Shown: piece by piece, positions 1 through 8,018 of the stretch
How positions within the stretch are numbered: position 1 is the first letter of the stretch
Layout of the letters: the number at the start of each line of letters is the position of its first letter
Origin: Planctomycetota bacterium
GTDB taxonomy: Bacteria; Planctomycetota; UBA1135
NCBI GenBank assembly: GCA_027623295.1
Contig: JAQBXR010000013.1
Coordinates: forward strand, 29,075 to 93,074
Direction: 5' to 3'
DNA: 64,000 nt
Program-made: the position numbers and the translations under genes
The notes under the pieces: generated by a model
What the model saw: only the letters and a program-made list of their open reading frames with translations
Told to the model about the DNA's origin: nothing
The model's database searches: none

Positions 1-250
1 TTTTGCAAGCCAAGGTTTGATCCCTTTGTTCTTCTTCCTGTGCATGATTTCAGTCAACCTCGGCGTGCTCAACCTCATGCCGATTCCAGCTCTAGATGGT
101 GGACACATCGTGTTTGCGCTTTATGAAATCATCGTCCGACGCCCTGTCAGCATGGCCGTGCAGAACGGCTTTCAAGTGATTGGTGTTTTTGTGGTTCTCT
201 TTCTGCTGATCTTCGTAACCACCATGGATATTCAACGCTTGTTTGCTTGA
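1..250 (+). CDS. rseP: RseP-like M50 site-2 metalloprotease, C-terminal fragment
   Basis: Only the last 82 codons are inside the window; the reading frame is open from base 2 and the 5' part lies upstream. The fragment contains the NLMPIPALDGG motif. In M50B intramembrane proteases this carries the third zinc ligand (the Asp of LDGG) next to the HExxH site, which would be encoded outside the window. A strongly hydrophobic last segment (VIGVFVVLFLLIFVTT) is the usual final membrane helix. Family members cleave anti-sigma factors or signal-peptide remnants in the inner membrane. The stop TGA is followed one base later by the ATG of the UbiA gene, so the two are probably co-transcribed. The family call is safe; whether it is the sigma-E type protease cannot be judged from this fragment. 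Confidence 0.85.
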   Translation, partial: FASQGLIPLFFFLCMISVNLGVLNLMPIPALDGGHIVFALYEIIVRRPVSMAVQNGFQVIGVFVVLFLLIFVTTMDIQRLFA

Positions 251-251
251 T

Positions 252-1127
252 ATGCGCGCCTGGCTCCAACTAGCACGTATTGCTTTAATGCCCACGATCC
301 TGTGGGACTTTTACGTCGGTCTAATCTTGGTCGGTGGCATTTTCGAACGCACCACTCTGCTTGCTGGGGCCGCCTTATTGCTGCTGTACCACGGTGGCAT
401 GATGCTGAATGATTTGCGCGATGTGCAAGAAGACATGGAGGCCGAGCGCAAGCGCCCGCTGGTAGATGGGCGCATCTCCAAGGGTGCCGCCACCCTTATG
501 ATTCTGTTGTTCTTTGGCGGTGCCATCGCCTTAGCGGAACTAGCTGGCCCACATTTGCGTTGGCCTACTTTGGTCCTGCTGGTTTTAATCCTGATCTACG
601 ATCTCGCCGGTTCCGGATTCCGGCAACAACTCGGGCCGGCGCTCCTCGCAGCTGCCCGCTCCCTTAGTTTGAGCTTTGCCGCCTACGCATCTCTCGGATT
701 TGATTCTGGACTGGCAGAATTGGGCTACGGACCAGTTGGCGCCTATGCCCTCTATTTCCTGTTCGCCTCACGTCTTGCACAAAAAGAAGAGCACGGTGTT
801 CAGGGGGTCAACGGCTTAACCTTCCTCTTCATGGCAAGCTTGGCGCCAGCAGTTCTATTTTACGATAGCGAGGTTTCCCCTATCTTCATTCCGGTTTGGA
901 TTTGCGTGGCACTTTACCTTTTACGCCCAGCATTCCAAGCACGTTACGAATTCTGGGGACCAGACAAAGTCCAAGCGATGGTGCGTCATGCCCTTGGTTC
1001 CGCACCCCTGATTCCAGGACTGGTGTTGCTTGCAAGTGGTGAAACCCACCTCATGCTGCAGTCCGTGCTTTCCATTCCGGTATGCCTTTCCGTGCGCTTC
1101 TTGGCGAAAACTTGGGCGCCGGAATAG
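252..1127 (+). CDS. UbiA-family prenyltransferase
   Basis: A 291-residue, highly hydrophobic protein with about eight or nine membrane segments. The first UbiA aspartate-rich motif is visible around residues 55-78 (NDLRDVQED, then RPLVDGRIS); the second region is weaker (YDLAGS near residue 118). UbiA enzymes transfer prenyl diphosphates to aromatic or other acceptors in the membrane, in quinone, heme or lipid synthesis. A UbiD-type decarboxylase is encoded at 51598-53046, so a role in menaquinone synthesis is possible but not shown. I chose ATG 252 over an upstream in-frame TTG at 243 because it sits directly behind the stop of the preceding protease gene. It ends 5 bases from the convergent HEAT gene. 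Confidence 0.8.
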   Translation: MRAWLQLARIALMPTILWDFYVGLILVGGIFERTTLLAGAALLLLYHGGMMLNDLRDVQEDMEAERKRPLVDGRISKGAATLMILLFFGGAIALAELAGPHLRWPTLVLLVLILIYDLAGSGFRQQLGPALLAAARSLSLSFAAYASLGFDSGLAELGYGPVGAYALYFLFASRLAQKEEHGVQGVNGLTFLFMASLAPAVLFYDSEVSPIFIPVWICVALYLLRPAFQARYEFWGPDKVQAMVRHALGSAPLIPGLVLLASGETHLMLQSVLSIPVCLSVRFLAKTWAPE

Positions 1128-1132
1128 AAGGC

Positions 1133-2782
1133 TTAGTAATACTCGCTTAAGATTCCAGTAATGAAGGATTGGATTTCGGCGCGGGGTTCGGACGCAGAAA
1201 GTTCCATCAGAATATGGAAGCCTTCCTGACGGAAAATTTGCGGGATTTTCTCCATAGTCGCTCTGCGCACGCGATCATCGACCTCTGGCGAAGAGGCTAG
1301 GTAGATCAAAAACTCTCTGGCAGCAGGGTTCTCAGGGTAGCGCCCAACACCGGGCACTACCATTTTCGCAATGGTCAGATTGGGGTTTTGCTCCCAGATC
1401 TGCCGAAACATGGGAATGGTTTGCTCACCAAAATTGGCAAGAATTGTTCCAGAGACGCTGCGCACCTTTGGATCTTCTTCTTTATCGAGCACACGTTGTA
1501 ATAGAAACTTGGCAGCTTCTGGAGAGCCTGTGCGCGTTAAAGCCTTAAGCAAACTCGATTGATGCTCACCGAGAGCAAATGGCCAACGTGGAATCAAGAT
1601 GGCAGCAGTGCGTTCATCAGCTACGCCTTCCTTGCCCAAAACCTGCACGGCTTGAACGGATCCCTTTCCGGTTGGGAACTCCCGAGCAAGGCGCAGAAAA
1701 GGATCGAGACGATTCTTCTGACCACGTTCAATTAAGGCCAATAAGGCATTGAACCGAACATCTTCGTCTTCGGCGCTATCGGCAAGGCTTTCTAAAACCC
1801 CTAAACCAACGCCCTCAGCCACAGCATCGTCACGACGCAACAGGCCGATTAATGTGAGTTGAGTTGCGACTTCTGTAGTGCTCGCCAAGGCAAGCACTGA
1901 TTCCCAGTCACCCAACTCCCCCAACATTTGCAAAGCCAAGGAACGGGTGCCGGAAGAAGGGTAAGCGGTTGGATCTAAATAGGGGCGAATGTTGTCCGCC
2001 ACATCGCGGTCACCAAGCGCAATTCGAATGCCATAGGCTTGCAGGGATGGGAAGGGCGCTAAACGCGGCTCCAACTCTTGAAGCGCCAAGACTGCGCCAG
2101 GTTGATCCACCAAAAGCAAAGCCTTCCAACAAGATTCTCCGGCGACATCGCCAGCCGTTGAGTTCAACCAATCGCGACTTCCTTGTACAAGATACGCAAT
2201 GGATTCTGCGTTTCCATAAAAGGCAAGCGCCTGCAAACCGGCAGTGCGCGGTGCCACCTCAGTTTCCTTGGAAACCAATTCTAGGACCTCTAACTCTTTA
2301 CCCTCCGGCAACAACCGGGAAATGGCTTCAAATGCTGCCGAGCGCACCACGGGTGCCTGATTCAATCGTAATATTTCCAACAACACCTCGGACCCTTCCG
2401 AGTTCTCTGAGATCGATAAGGCACTACACAGGCTTACCAGAAACCCCATCGAGGACCGACTTCCGGCTTCTTTCCGCAGCGCATCCATAAGGAAGGGCGT
2501 GGCTTCAGGGCCAAGTTCGCCCAAACGCTCCAAAGCGAAATGATGGGCGTCTTTCGTGCCAATGCGCAAATGCTCAATGTATCGCTGTGCCCAGGCATCT
2601 TCCGCTGGTGGTTCATAGGGCAAACGCACCGAGCCTTCGCGAAAAACCTCGGGCGAATGCATGACTACGTTTTCCTGTTGGGCACCTTTCGAGGCTTCCT
2701 CTCCTCCGCAACTTGGCAGCGCGGCGGCTGCAGCAAACGGCAGGACTAGGCAGGCAGAAATCGGGTAGAATAGTCGCTTCAT
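1133..2782 (-). CDS. HEAT-repeat lipoprotein, function unknown
   Basis: A 549-residue protein beginning with a signal peptide that ends in LPSC (Cys 25), a plausible though non-ideal lipobox. The rest is alpha-helical HEAT-like repeats of about 30-40 residues with the pattern of paired helices and conserved Ala/Leu (for example APRTAGLQALAFYG and DVRFNALLALIERG). No catalytic motif is seen. Such proteins are usually scaffolds or binding proteins on the periplasmic face. The start ATG overlaps the start ATG of the divergent dusB in the tetramer CATG, and no other Met would preserve the signal peptide, so the unusual arrangement looks real. I see no good -10 hexamer directly upstream on this strand. 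Specific partner unknown. Confidence 0.8.
   Translation of the reverse strand: MKRLFYPISACLVLPFAAAAALPSCGGEEASKGAQQENVVMHSPEVFREGSVRLPYEPPAEDAWAQRYIEHLRIGTKDAHHFALERLGELGPEATPFLMDALRKEAGSRSSMGFLVSLCSALSISENSEGSEVLLEILRLNQAPVVRSAAFEAISRLLPEGKELEVLELVSKETEVAPRTAGLQALAFYGNAESIAYLVQGSRDWLNSTAGDVAGESCWKALLLVDQPGAVLALQELEPRLAPFPSLQAYGIRIALGDRDVADNIRPYLDPTAYPSSGTRSLALQMLGELGDWESVLALASTTEVATQLTLIGLLRRDDAVAEGVGLGVLESLADSAEDEDVRFNALLALIERGQKNRLDPFLRLAREFPTGKGSVQAVQVLGKEGVADERTAAILIPRWPFALGEHQSSLLKALTRTGSPEAAKFLLQRVLDKEEDPKVRSVSGTILANFGEQTIPMFRQIWEQNPNLTIAKMVVPGVGRYPENPAAREFLIYLASSPEVDDRVRRATMEKIPQIFRQEGFHILMELSASEPRAEIQSFITGILSEYY
2766..2771 (+). promoter_or_regulatory. -10-like hexamer of dusB
   Basis: TAGAAT ends 9 bases before the dusB ATG, inside the signal-peptide codons of the divergent HEAT lipoprotein. 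A transcript from it would have at most one or two untranslated bases. No convincing -35 is seen at 16-18 bases upstream. Confidence 0.5.
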
Positions 2783-3821
2783 GTCGGACTCAAAGGCAGC
2801 AAAAAGCCAGCTTGGCTACAGCATTGGCCCCCATCACTTCAAGTATGGTCTATCGCTGGCACCAATGGCAGGTAACACAAACCTAGCATACCGTCGCTTG
2901 TGCAGGCGGTTTGGCGCGGAGTTGACCACTACGGAAATGGTGAGTTCCATGGCCTTGCACCATAACGATGAAAAAACGCTGACCTATTTGGAGCGTGGCG
3001 ATGACGAGGAACCGGTCGCAGCCCAATTGTTTGGCTCCGACCCGGAAATCTTGGCCAAAGCTGCGCGCAAAGTGCAAGAACGTGGTTTTCATATCGTGGA
3101 CCTGAACATTGGCTGTCCGGTGCCCAAGATTACCGGCGGCGGCGGCGGTAGTGCCTTATTGCGTGATCCCGAATTGGCCGAGCGATGCGTGGCCGCTATG
3201 CATGCGGCTACCGATATTCCAGTCACCGTAAAAATGCGTGCAGGCTGGGATGAACAAGATCGCTCGGCGCCAGAGTTTGCCAAACGCATGGAACAAGCCG
3301 GCGCTGTTGGCTTAACCGTGCACGGCCGAACGCGGGAACAGAAGTACACCGGCTATGCTGATCTCAAGGTTATCCAGGCCATCAACGAAGCCATTTCAAT
3401 CCCTGTGGTCGGCAACGGAGATGTCGTGGATTTGGATTCCGCCAAACGTATGGCGCAAACCGGTGTTGCTGGCATCGCCATCGGGCGTGGCGCGCTCGGC
3501 CGCCCATGGCTCTTCGATCAAACCCGAGCGATGTTAGCCGGCGATGTGATTCCAGAAGATCCAACCATGCAAGTCCGCGCTCAACTTTTGCTCGAGCTAG
3601 GAGCTGGCGTTTGCGGAATCTACGGAGAGCACCGCGGCATGCGCATCATGCGACGCCTCGCCACCGACTTCTTCCGTGGCATTTCAGGTGCTCCCACTAT
3701 GCGCAAAGCCAGCCACGCCCTTGAGAGCATGGCTGACTTAGAACGCTTGGCTACTCGGATTTCTGACTCGGCAAATACTGATCCAAGTCAGCTAAATCTG
3801 GACGACTCCCGTCCCAGTTAA
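2781..3821 (+). CDS. dusB: tRNA-dihydrouridine synthase, DusB type
   Basis: A 346-residue TIM-barrel flavoenzyme that reduces specific uridines in tRNA to dihydrouridine using NADPH and FMN. Visible hallmarks: APMAGNTN at residues 27-34, the catalytic cysteine motif LNIGCP (Cys 112), KMRAGW, VHGRTREQKYTG and the FMN-phosphate loop GNGDV then GIAIGRGALGRPW. The stretch after the catalytic Cys is unusually Gly-rich (KITGGGGG) compared with the usual KxxGxGxG. The start is fixed because no alternative codon occurs before the conserved core; it overlaps the divergent HEAT gene's start by two bases. The 3' end overlaps the convergent tolC-like gene by 71 bases, so the last 23 codons are read on both strands. 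Confidence 0.93.
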   Translation: MSDSKAAKSQLGYSIGPHHFKYGLSLAPMAGNTNLAYRRLCRRFGAELTTTEMVSSMALHHNDEKTLTYLERGDDEEPVAAQLFGSDPEILAKAARKVQERGFHIVDLNIGCPVPKITGGGGGSALLRDPELAERCVAAMHAATDIPVTVKMRAGWDEQDRSAPEFAKRMEQAGAVGLTVHGRTREQKYTGYADLKVIQAINEAISIPVVGNGDVVDLDSAKRMAQTGVAGIAIGRGALGRPWLFDQTRAMLAGDVIPEDPTMQVRAQLLLELGAGVCGIYGEHRGMRIMRRLATDFFRGISGAPTMRKASHALESMADLERLATRISDSANTDPSQLNLDDSRPS

Positions 3822-5256
3822 GGCCCTGGACGGTAAACAACTTGGTGGCGGCTTTGGCATAGTCCATGCGCGCCTGGAACTCCTGTGTTTCCGCTACCGA
3901 AAGATCGGTCTGAAACTCCAGAACTTGAAAGTTGGTCGAAGCCCCTTCCTGCAAACGACGCTGCTCCGCTTCTAACTGACGTCGGGCAACCGCACTCGCA
4001 CGCGTAGTTACGGTGACGCGCTGCGCATTAAAGTTGATATTACGTACCGCATCGCGCACTTCATTGGCGATTTCATTTTCCCGGTCACGCAAGTTGCGCA
4101 CCGCCAAACGGTTCAACTGACGCGTCCGGTTTTCCCGACCCTCGTACTGCGCATTGCCGATTGGAATCTCAAACAGTAAACCAACGTTGTAGCCGGGTAA
4201 ATCGCGGTCGGTCAGGCTGCTAAAAGCATCTCCAACTTGCGTCTCCTGCGCCGAATAGCTTCCGCTACCGGTGAGGTCCAACAGCGGCAAGGTATTGCGC
4301 TGAGCGACTTTCCAATCCAAATCGGTTTGGTCAATATCAATGCGCAGCTGACGAAGGTCAGCGCGGTATTCGCGCGCGGTTTCAAAAGAATCACGCCAAT
4401 CAAGTTCCATGCTTTCAGCCACTGGAGGCAGACTGGATGGCTGCAATTCTAAATCCCATTGACCGCCATCTTCCAAACCGAATAATAAGATACGCAAACG
4501 GTCTGCGGATTGATGCACGGTGTTGTGCGCGGTGAGCAAGGCATCGGTCCGGGAAGCGATATCGGCTTCGGTTTGCACCACTTCTACTTCAGCAACTGCG
4601 CCAACGCGATACTTCGCTTCGGTCAGTGCTTTAAGCTCTTCTGCAAGCGATAAAGAGCGCTGCTTGACATCGCGGTCGGCATAGGCAAAGGCTAGGTCCC
4701 AATAAGCATCTACGGCGGCTTGCACGACGTCGGTGCCAGCTTGACGAATGCCAGCTAAATCACGGTCTCGCGCGAACTCAGCCAGACGTATGGCTTGGGT
4801 TCCAGTCATATTCCATGCACCACGCAACAAAGGCTGGGTGAAGTTCAGCGCGACCGAAACATCGGACTGCGGAGCCGGCAGAAAACTGGCATCGTTATAG
4901 CTTTCTGTGAAAGACAAGTTGAACGAGCCACCCGTGGTTAAGGCTTGGCGGATGCCCTGGTTGGCATCGAAACGCTTACTCTTGGTGGTACCAAAGGCGC
5001 TAAAGAAACCATTTGCTGGCGACTCATCAAAGGAGTAGGTGGCATCTGCGAAAAGCACCGGATCAAAGGCGCCATCGGCCTCAAGCACGCCGCCTTCTGC
5101 AGCTAGGGCGCGCAACCTGGCTTGTGCCAACATAGGTGCTTGTTCGGACGCAAGTAGGACCACTTCCTCCAAACTGAGCTGGAGAACCGGCGGGGTTTCA
5201 GGTTCCTGAGCGCAAAGCGTTGCCAGGAAGATGGGAGCAAAACAGAGGGACAGCAT
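3751..5256 (-). CDS. TolC-family outer-membrane efflux protein
   Basis: A 501-residue protein with an N-terminal signal peptide (cleavage probably after TLCA) and the two-fold repeated helical/beta pattern of outer-membrane efflux proteins: SLEEVVLLASEQAP near residue 28 and long coiled segments with paired Asn/Arg at residues 300-460. These trimers form the exit duct for type I secretion and RND or ABC efflux. No inner-membrane pump or adaptor gene is adjacent, so the substrate is unknown. It lies 81 bases downstream of the anti-sigma factor gene on the same strand and may be read with it or from its own promoter at 5292-5297. Its last 71 bases overlap the end of dusB. Confidence 0.88.
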   Translation of the reverse strand: MLSLCFAPIFLATLCAQEPETPPVLQLSLEEVVLLASEQAPMLAQARLRALAAEGGVLEADGAFDPVLFADATYSFDESPANGFFSAFGTTKSKRFDANQGIRQALTTGGSFNLSFTESYNDASFLPAPQSDVSVALNFTQPLLRGAWNMTGTQAIRLAEFARDRDLAGIRQAGTDVVQAAVDAYWDLAFAYADRDVKQRSLSLAEELKALTEAKYRVGAVAEVEVVQTEADIASRTDALLTAHNTVHQSADRLRILLFGLEDGGQWDLELQPSSLPPVAESMELDWRDSFETAREYRADLRQLRIDIDQTDLDWKVAQRNTLPLLDLTGSGSYSAQETQVGDAFSSLTDRDLPGYNVGLLFEIPIGNAQYEGRENRTRQLNRLAVRNLRDRENEIANEVRDAVRNINFNAQRVTVTTRASAVARRQLEAEQRRLQEGASTNFQVLEFQTDLSVAETQEFQARMDYAKAATKLFTVQGLNWDGSRPDLADLDQYLPSQKSE

Positions 5257-5291
5257 GGTAGTAAGGGGCTACCGGAAGCAGCCACGGGCAT

Positions 5292-5297
5292 ATCCTA
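5292..5297 (-). promoter_or_regulatory. possible -10 hexamer for the TolC-family gene
   Basis: TAGGAT on the minus strand in the 81-base gap between the anti-sigma gene and tolC. It would give a leader of roughly 28 bases, unlike the leaderless pattern elsewhere. No clear -35. Confidence 0.3.
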
Positions 5298-5337
5298 CGC
5301 ACCTGCGGCCCGGAAGTTGGCAAGGAATGGGGTGCGC

Positions 5338-6036
5338 CTAGTTTTCGCTCAAGAAGGGTGCGCCTTTCCAAGCCAGAGGGGCCTCGGCAGTTGAAGCTAA
5401 TTCCCCCGTCAACACCCAGTGCCAGGCGGCATAGGCGCTTCGAGACGCGTCATCGGCGCCGGGCGATACCTTGCTATCCGCGCCAAAAGCTTGGATTTGG
5501 GCATCGTTTTGAGAGAAGACGCCTTCCTCACAGGCGGCCAAAAATGCGCTCCACTCTGCTTGCTCCACAGCAGGAACTGGGCGCTGGGCCGTCTTCCAAT
5601 TCATGCTGACCCGCGCCATGCGGCTTGCTTGCTCCAAGGCACGCAATTGCTCAGCCTTCAAGATCGGCTGCTCCGAATCGAACTCATCTTCGGGACCAAT
5701 GATGGTGTAACCCGAGTCGCCATCGACAGCGTCTTCGCGCCAGCCTGCGTCGGAGTATTCCTGGCGTGGCTCGAAACCGAGTTTTGGCTTTTCGGTTTCC
5801 ATCGGGCCAAACATATAGAACAAGGCAGCTACAGGAGCCGCTGCAATGGTCATGACTAACATGCCGGCCGCCACACGAATCAGTGGGTTGGACTGCATGG
5901 CAGAGCGGAAGCTCCAACTTTGGCGCACGCGAGCCTCTAGAACTTCGAAAAAATCCTCTGACAATTCCGGCTGCGGGTATGCAGAACGCAACTCCTCAGC
6001 AAAAAGATCAAGCTCGTTTTCTTCTTCGAGATTCAT
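5338..6036 (-). CDS. Putative membrane anti-sigma factor partner of the ECF sigma
   Basis: A 232-residue protein with an acidic cytoplasmic N-terminus (residues 1-50), one membrane helix at about residues 52-75 (IRVAAGMLVMTIAAAPVAALFY) and an acidic extracytoplasmic C-terminal domain. Its ATG overlaps the TGA of the upstream sigma-factor gene (ATGA, 6033-6036), the classic arrangement for sigma and anti-sigma pairs. I see no HxxxCxxC zinc motif, so it is not a typical ZAS-domain anti-sigma. The role is inferred from position and topology. A regulated-proteolysis route through the RseP-like protease at the left window edge is conceivable but speculative. Confidence 0.6.
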   Translation of the reverse strand: MNLEEENELDLFAEELRSAYPQPELSEDFFEVLEARVRQSWSFRSAMQSNPLIRVAAGMLVMTIAAAPVAALFYMFGPMETEKPKLGFEPRQEYSDAGWREDAVDGDSGYTIIGPEDEFDSEQPILKAEQLRALEQASRMARVSMNWKTAQRPVPAVEQAEWSAFLAACEEGVFSQNDAQIQAFGADSKVSPGADDASRSAYAAWHWVLTGELASTAEAPLAWKGAPFLSEN

Positions 6037-6587
6037 GCTTCGTTACCGGGGTTTAGGTTTTGCACGCGATCGCGCAAACGGCGCAGGCTGTAGTAAACCC
6101 GCGATTTCACCGTTCCAATGGGGATGTCCAAAATCATCGAGACCTCTTTGTAGGGAAGTTGCTGAAGCACCGCAAGCTCGAGAAGTTCACGCGTCTCTTG
6201 GTCAAGTTTGCCGAGTGCGGCGCGGAGTTGAACCACGCGGTCATCGCGATCGGCGGACTCCACGGGGCCCAGTTGTACATCCAAGCCTTCGTTGGCCTCT
6301 TCTGAGGAGAACTCACGGCCGGAGCGTCGGCGATTATCGATCCACAGGTTGCGCGCGATGTGCAGGCAAAATGCATCCAAACGCCCGCTAGGTTGGTAGC
6401 GAGGCAAGTTCTGGATGATGCGGACGAAAACATTTTGGACCAGGTCTTCTGCAGTGGATGGCTGCGCGCCTTGACGGAGAAAGTAGCCCTTGAGCCGAGG
6501 GGCCATTTCCGAAACCAACTCGTCAAAGGCAGCGGAATCGCCGGCTTTAAATCGAACGAGGTAGTCATCTGGGGCTCCCGTGCTCAT
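6033..6587 (-). CDS. ECF-type RNA polymerase sigma factor
   Basis: A 184-residue sigma-70 family protein lacking region 3. Region 2 spans about residues 18-88 (DLVQNVFVRIIQNL, then GRLDAFCLHIARN and DNRRR for -10 melting and recognition); region 4 spans about 125-176 with the helix-turn-helix LPYKEVSMILDIPIGTVKSRVYYSLRR (given here from residues 144-170 in parts: YKEVS, IPIGTVKSR). It would direct polymerase to a small regulon, probably including its own operon, when released from the downstream anti-sigma factor. I chose ATG 6587; an in-frame TTG two codons upstream is less likely. The gap to tsaE upstream is 40 bases. Confidence 0.9.
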   Translation of the reverse strand: MSTGAPDDYLVRFKAGDSAAFDELVSEMAPRLKGYFLRQGAQPSTAEDLVQNVFVRIIQNLPRYQPSGRLDAFCLHIARNLWIDNRRRSGREFSSEEANEGLDVQLGPVESADRDDRVVQLRAALGKLDQETRELLELAVLQQLPYKEVSMILDIPIGTVKSRVYYSLRRLRDRVQNLNPGNEA

Positions 6588-6627
6588 GAACAAGGTCTGC
6601 AGGTAAACGGGTTAAGGGCAACAGAGT

Positions 6628-7110
6628 TCACGCTTTCTGCACCTTTTCCCAAGAATTTTTGAGGTCTTTTCGCAGAGCCTCAGAACGCGGGCCAAGGCCC
6701 ATTAATTGCAGTAAACGTCCACTTTTCTCCACTATTAGACGGATTTCCAGCCGATCTGCAGGCCACCACTGCTCCAGGCGGTCAGCCCACTCCACTAAAA
6801 CGACGTGCTCTTGGTCAAAACGTTCACACAAGCCTTCGCCGAGCAAGGAATCCATACGCGCTTCGAAATAGGCATCTAGGTGTAAAACCGGGTGCCGCCC
6901 CTCATGCTCTTGACACAGGAGATATGTCGGCGAGCGCAACGGGGTGCTGCATTTCAAGCCGCGCCCGATGCCGCGGCTAATGCTCGTTTTACCGGTGCCA
7001 AGCTCCCCAATCAGGGCAACGCAATCTCCTGCCAGAAGAAGGCCTCCGAGAAGTTCACCAAAGCACTCCGATTGCGCTTCGTCGGCCAAGAAATAGGCGT
7101 GAGGCTTCAT
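6628..7110 (-). CDS. tsaE: tRNA threonylcarbamoyladenosine biosynthesis ATPase TsaE
   Basis: A 160-residue P-loop protein. TsaE (YjeE) is the ATPase that drives the TsaB-TsaD complex in making t6A37 on ANN-decoding tRNAs. Visible: Walker A GELGTGKT at residues 35-42, the SPTYLL switch segment, LHLDAYFE, and the VVLVEWADRLEQWWP motif typical of the family. The start ATG 7110 overlaps the thiL stop (ATGA, 7107-7110); an in-frame TTG at 7116 is rejected in favour of this coupling. The other t6A genes (tsaB, tsaC, tsaD) are not in the window. Confidence 0.93.
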   Translation of the reverse strand: MKPHAYFLADEAQSECFGELLGGLLLAGDCVALIGELGTGKTSISRGIGRGLKCSTPLRSPTYLLCQEHEGRHPVLHLDAYFEARMDSLLGEGLCERFDQEHVVLVEWADRLEQWWPADRLEIRLIVEKSGRLLQLMGLGPRSEALRKDLKNSWEKVQKA

Positions 7111-8015
7111 GACCAATGATGCTCCCAGCCTTTCGCTTTGAGTCGTTTACCACGACCATTTTCAAGCCATCGAAGCTTCGAGCCTTCCGTGACGAAGCCG
7201 ATGGCATGTATGCCCACCTTACGCAAAGTACGATCCTCCATCGCACGTTTGGATTGACTCGGATTCAGAATGACAAGCAACTCATAGTCTTCCCCTTCCC
7301 CCACAGCAGATTCCCAACCGGCTTGATTTTGGCTAAGAGACCTATCTAAAGGCAATGCGGTGAGTTCGATTTCTGCACCCACCGCACTCGCGCGCAAGAT
7401 ACGCGGCAAGTCCTTGGCGAGACCATCGGACAAATCCATCATCGCATGAGGCTTAAAGTTTTGCACCAAGCGTTTCCCTTCGCGCAGCCGCGGTTCGGGA
7501 AGTAGATGGGAGCCTGTAGTGAAAGATGCCCCGAGTTTCCCAGTGACGAGGATGACATCGCCAGGTTTCGCGCCGGCACGTCCTGGAACCGGACCGTTGT
7601 CCAACCCCATGGCGGTACAAGTTAAAACTACCTGAGAGGATTGACTACAATCCCCGCCGATGACCGGGACTTGGAAGGCATCGGCCTCTTTGAGGAAAGC
7701 TTTAGCAAGGGTGCGAATCTGTGACGCGGTCCAATCCGTAGGCAAAGCCAAAGTCCAAGAGACGGTCCAAGGTGTCGCCCCCACCGCGGCAAGGTCACTC
7801 AAGGTACGGCGCAGGAGTTTGCGCGCATACGCGGTTGGGGTGGCATGGACATCTAAATGCACGCCGCCAACGACTTGGTCGACGGTTTGCAGCAATCGAC
7901 GCCCCTTTGGAGGGGTCAATTGCGCACAATCTGAACCTGGACCCAGAATCCCCTTTCTTCCGGCGAAGGAAGATTGGAAAATGCGATGCAGGCTTTCCTC
8001 GCTGAAGCCACTCAT
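7107..8015 (-). CDS. thiL: Thiamine-monophosphate kinase
   Basis: A 302-residue ATP-dependent kinase of the PurM/ThiL fold that converts thiamine phosphate to thiamine diphosphate. Seen: the N-terminal GPGSDCAQL (most relatives have GDDAA here, so one Asp is replaced by Ser), TVDQVVGGVHLD, LSDLAAVGATP, GGDCSQ, MMDLSDGLAKDL and GEDYELLV. The frame stays open 68 codons further upstream, but that extension would run through the divergent pseudopilin gene and lacks similarity; ATG 8015 gives the family start FSEESL. A TAGGGT hexamer 7 bases before the ATG predicts a leaderless mRNA. Followed by tsaE with an ATGA overlap. Confidence 0.92.
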   Translation of the reverse strand: MSGFSEESLHRIFQSSFAGRKGILGPGSDCAQLTPPKGRRLLQTVDQVVGGVHLDVHATPTAYARKLLRRTLSDLAAVGATPWTVSWTLALPTDWTASQIRTLAKAFLKEADAFQVPVIGGDCSQSSQVVLTCTAMGLDNGPVPGRAGAKPGDVILVTGKLGASFTTGSHLLPEPRLREGKRLVQNFKPHAMMDLSDGLAKDLPRILRASAVGAEIELTALPLDRSLSQNQAGWESAVGEGEDYELLVILNPSQSKRAMEDRTLRKVGIHAIGFVTEGSKLRWLENGRGKRLKAKGWEHHWS

Positions 8016-8018
8016 CTT

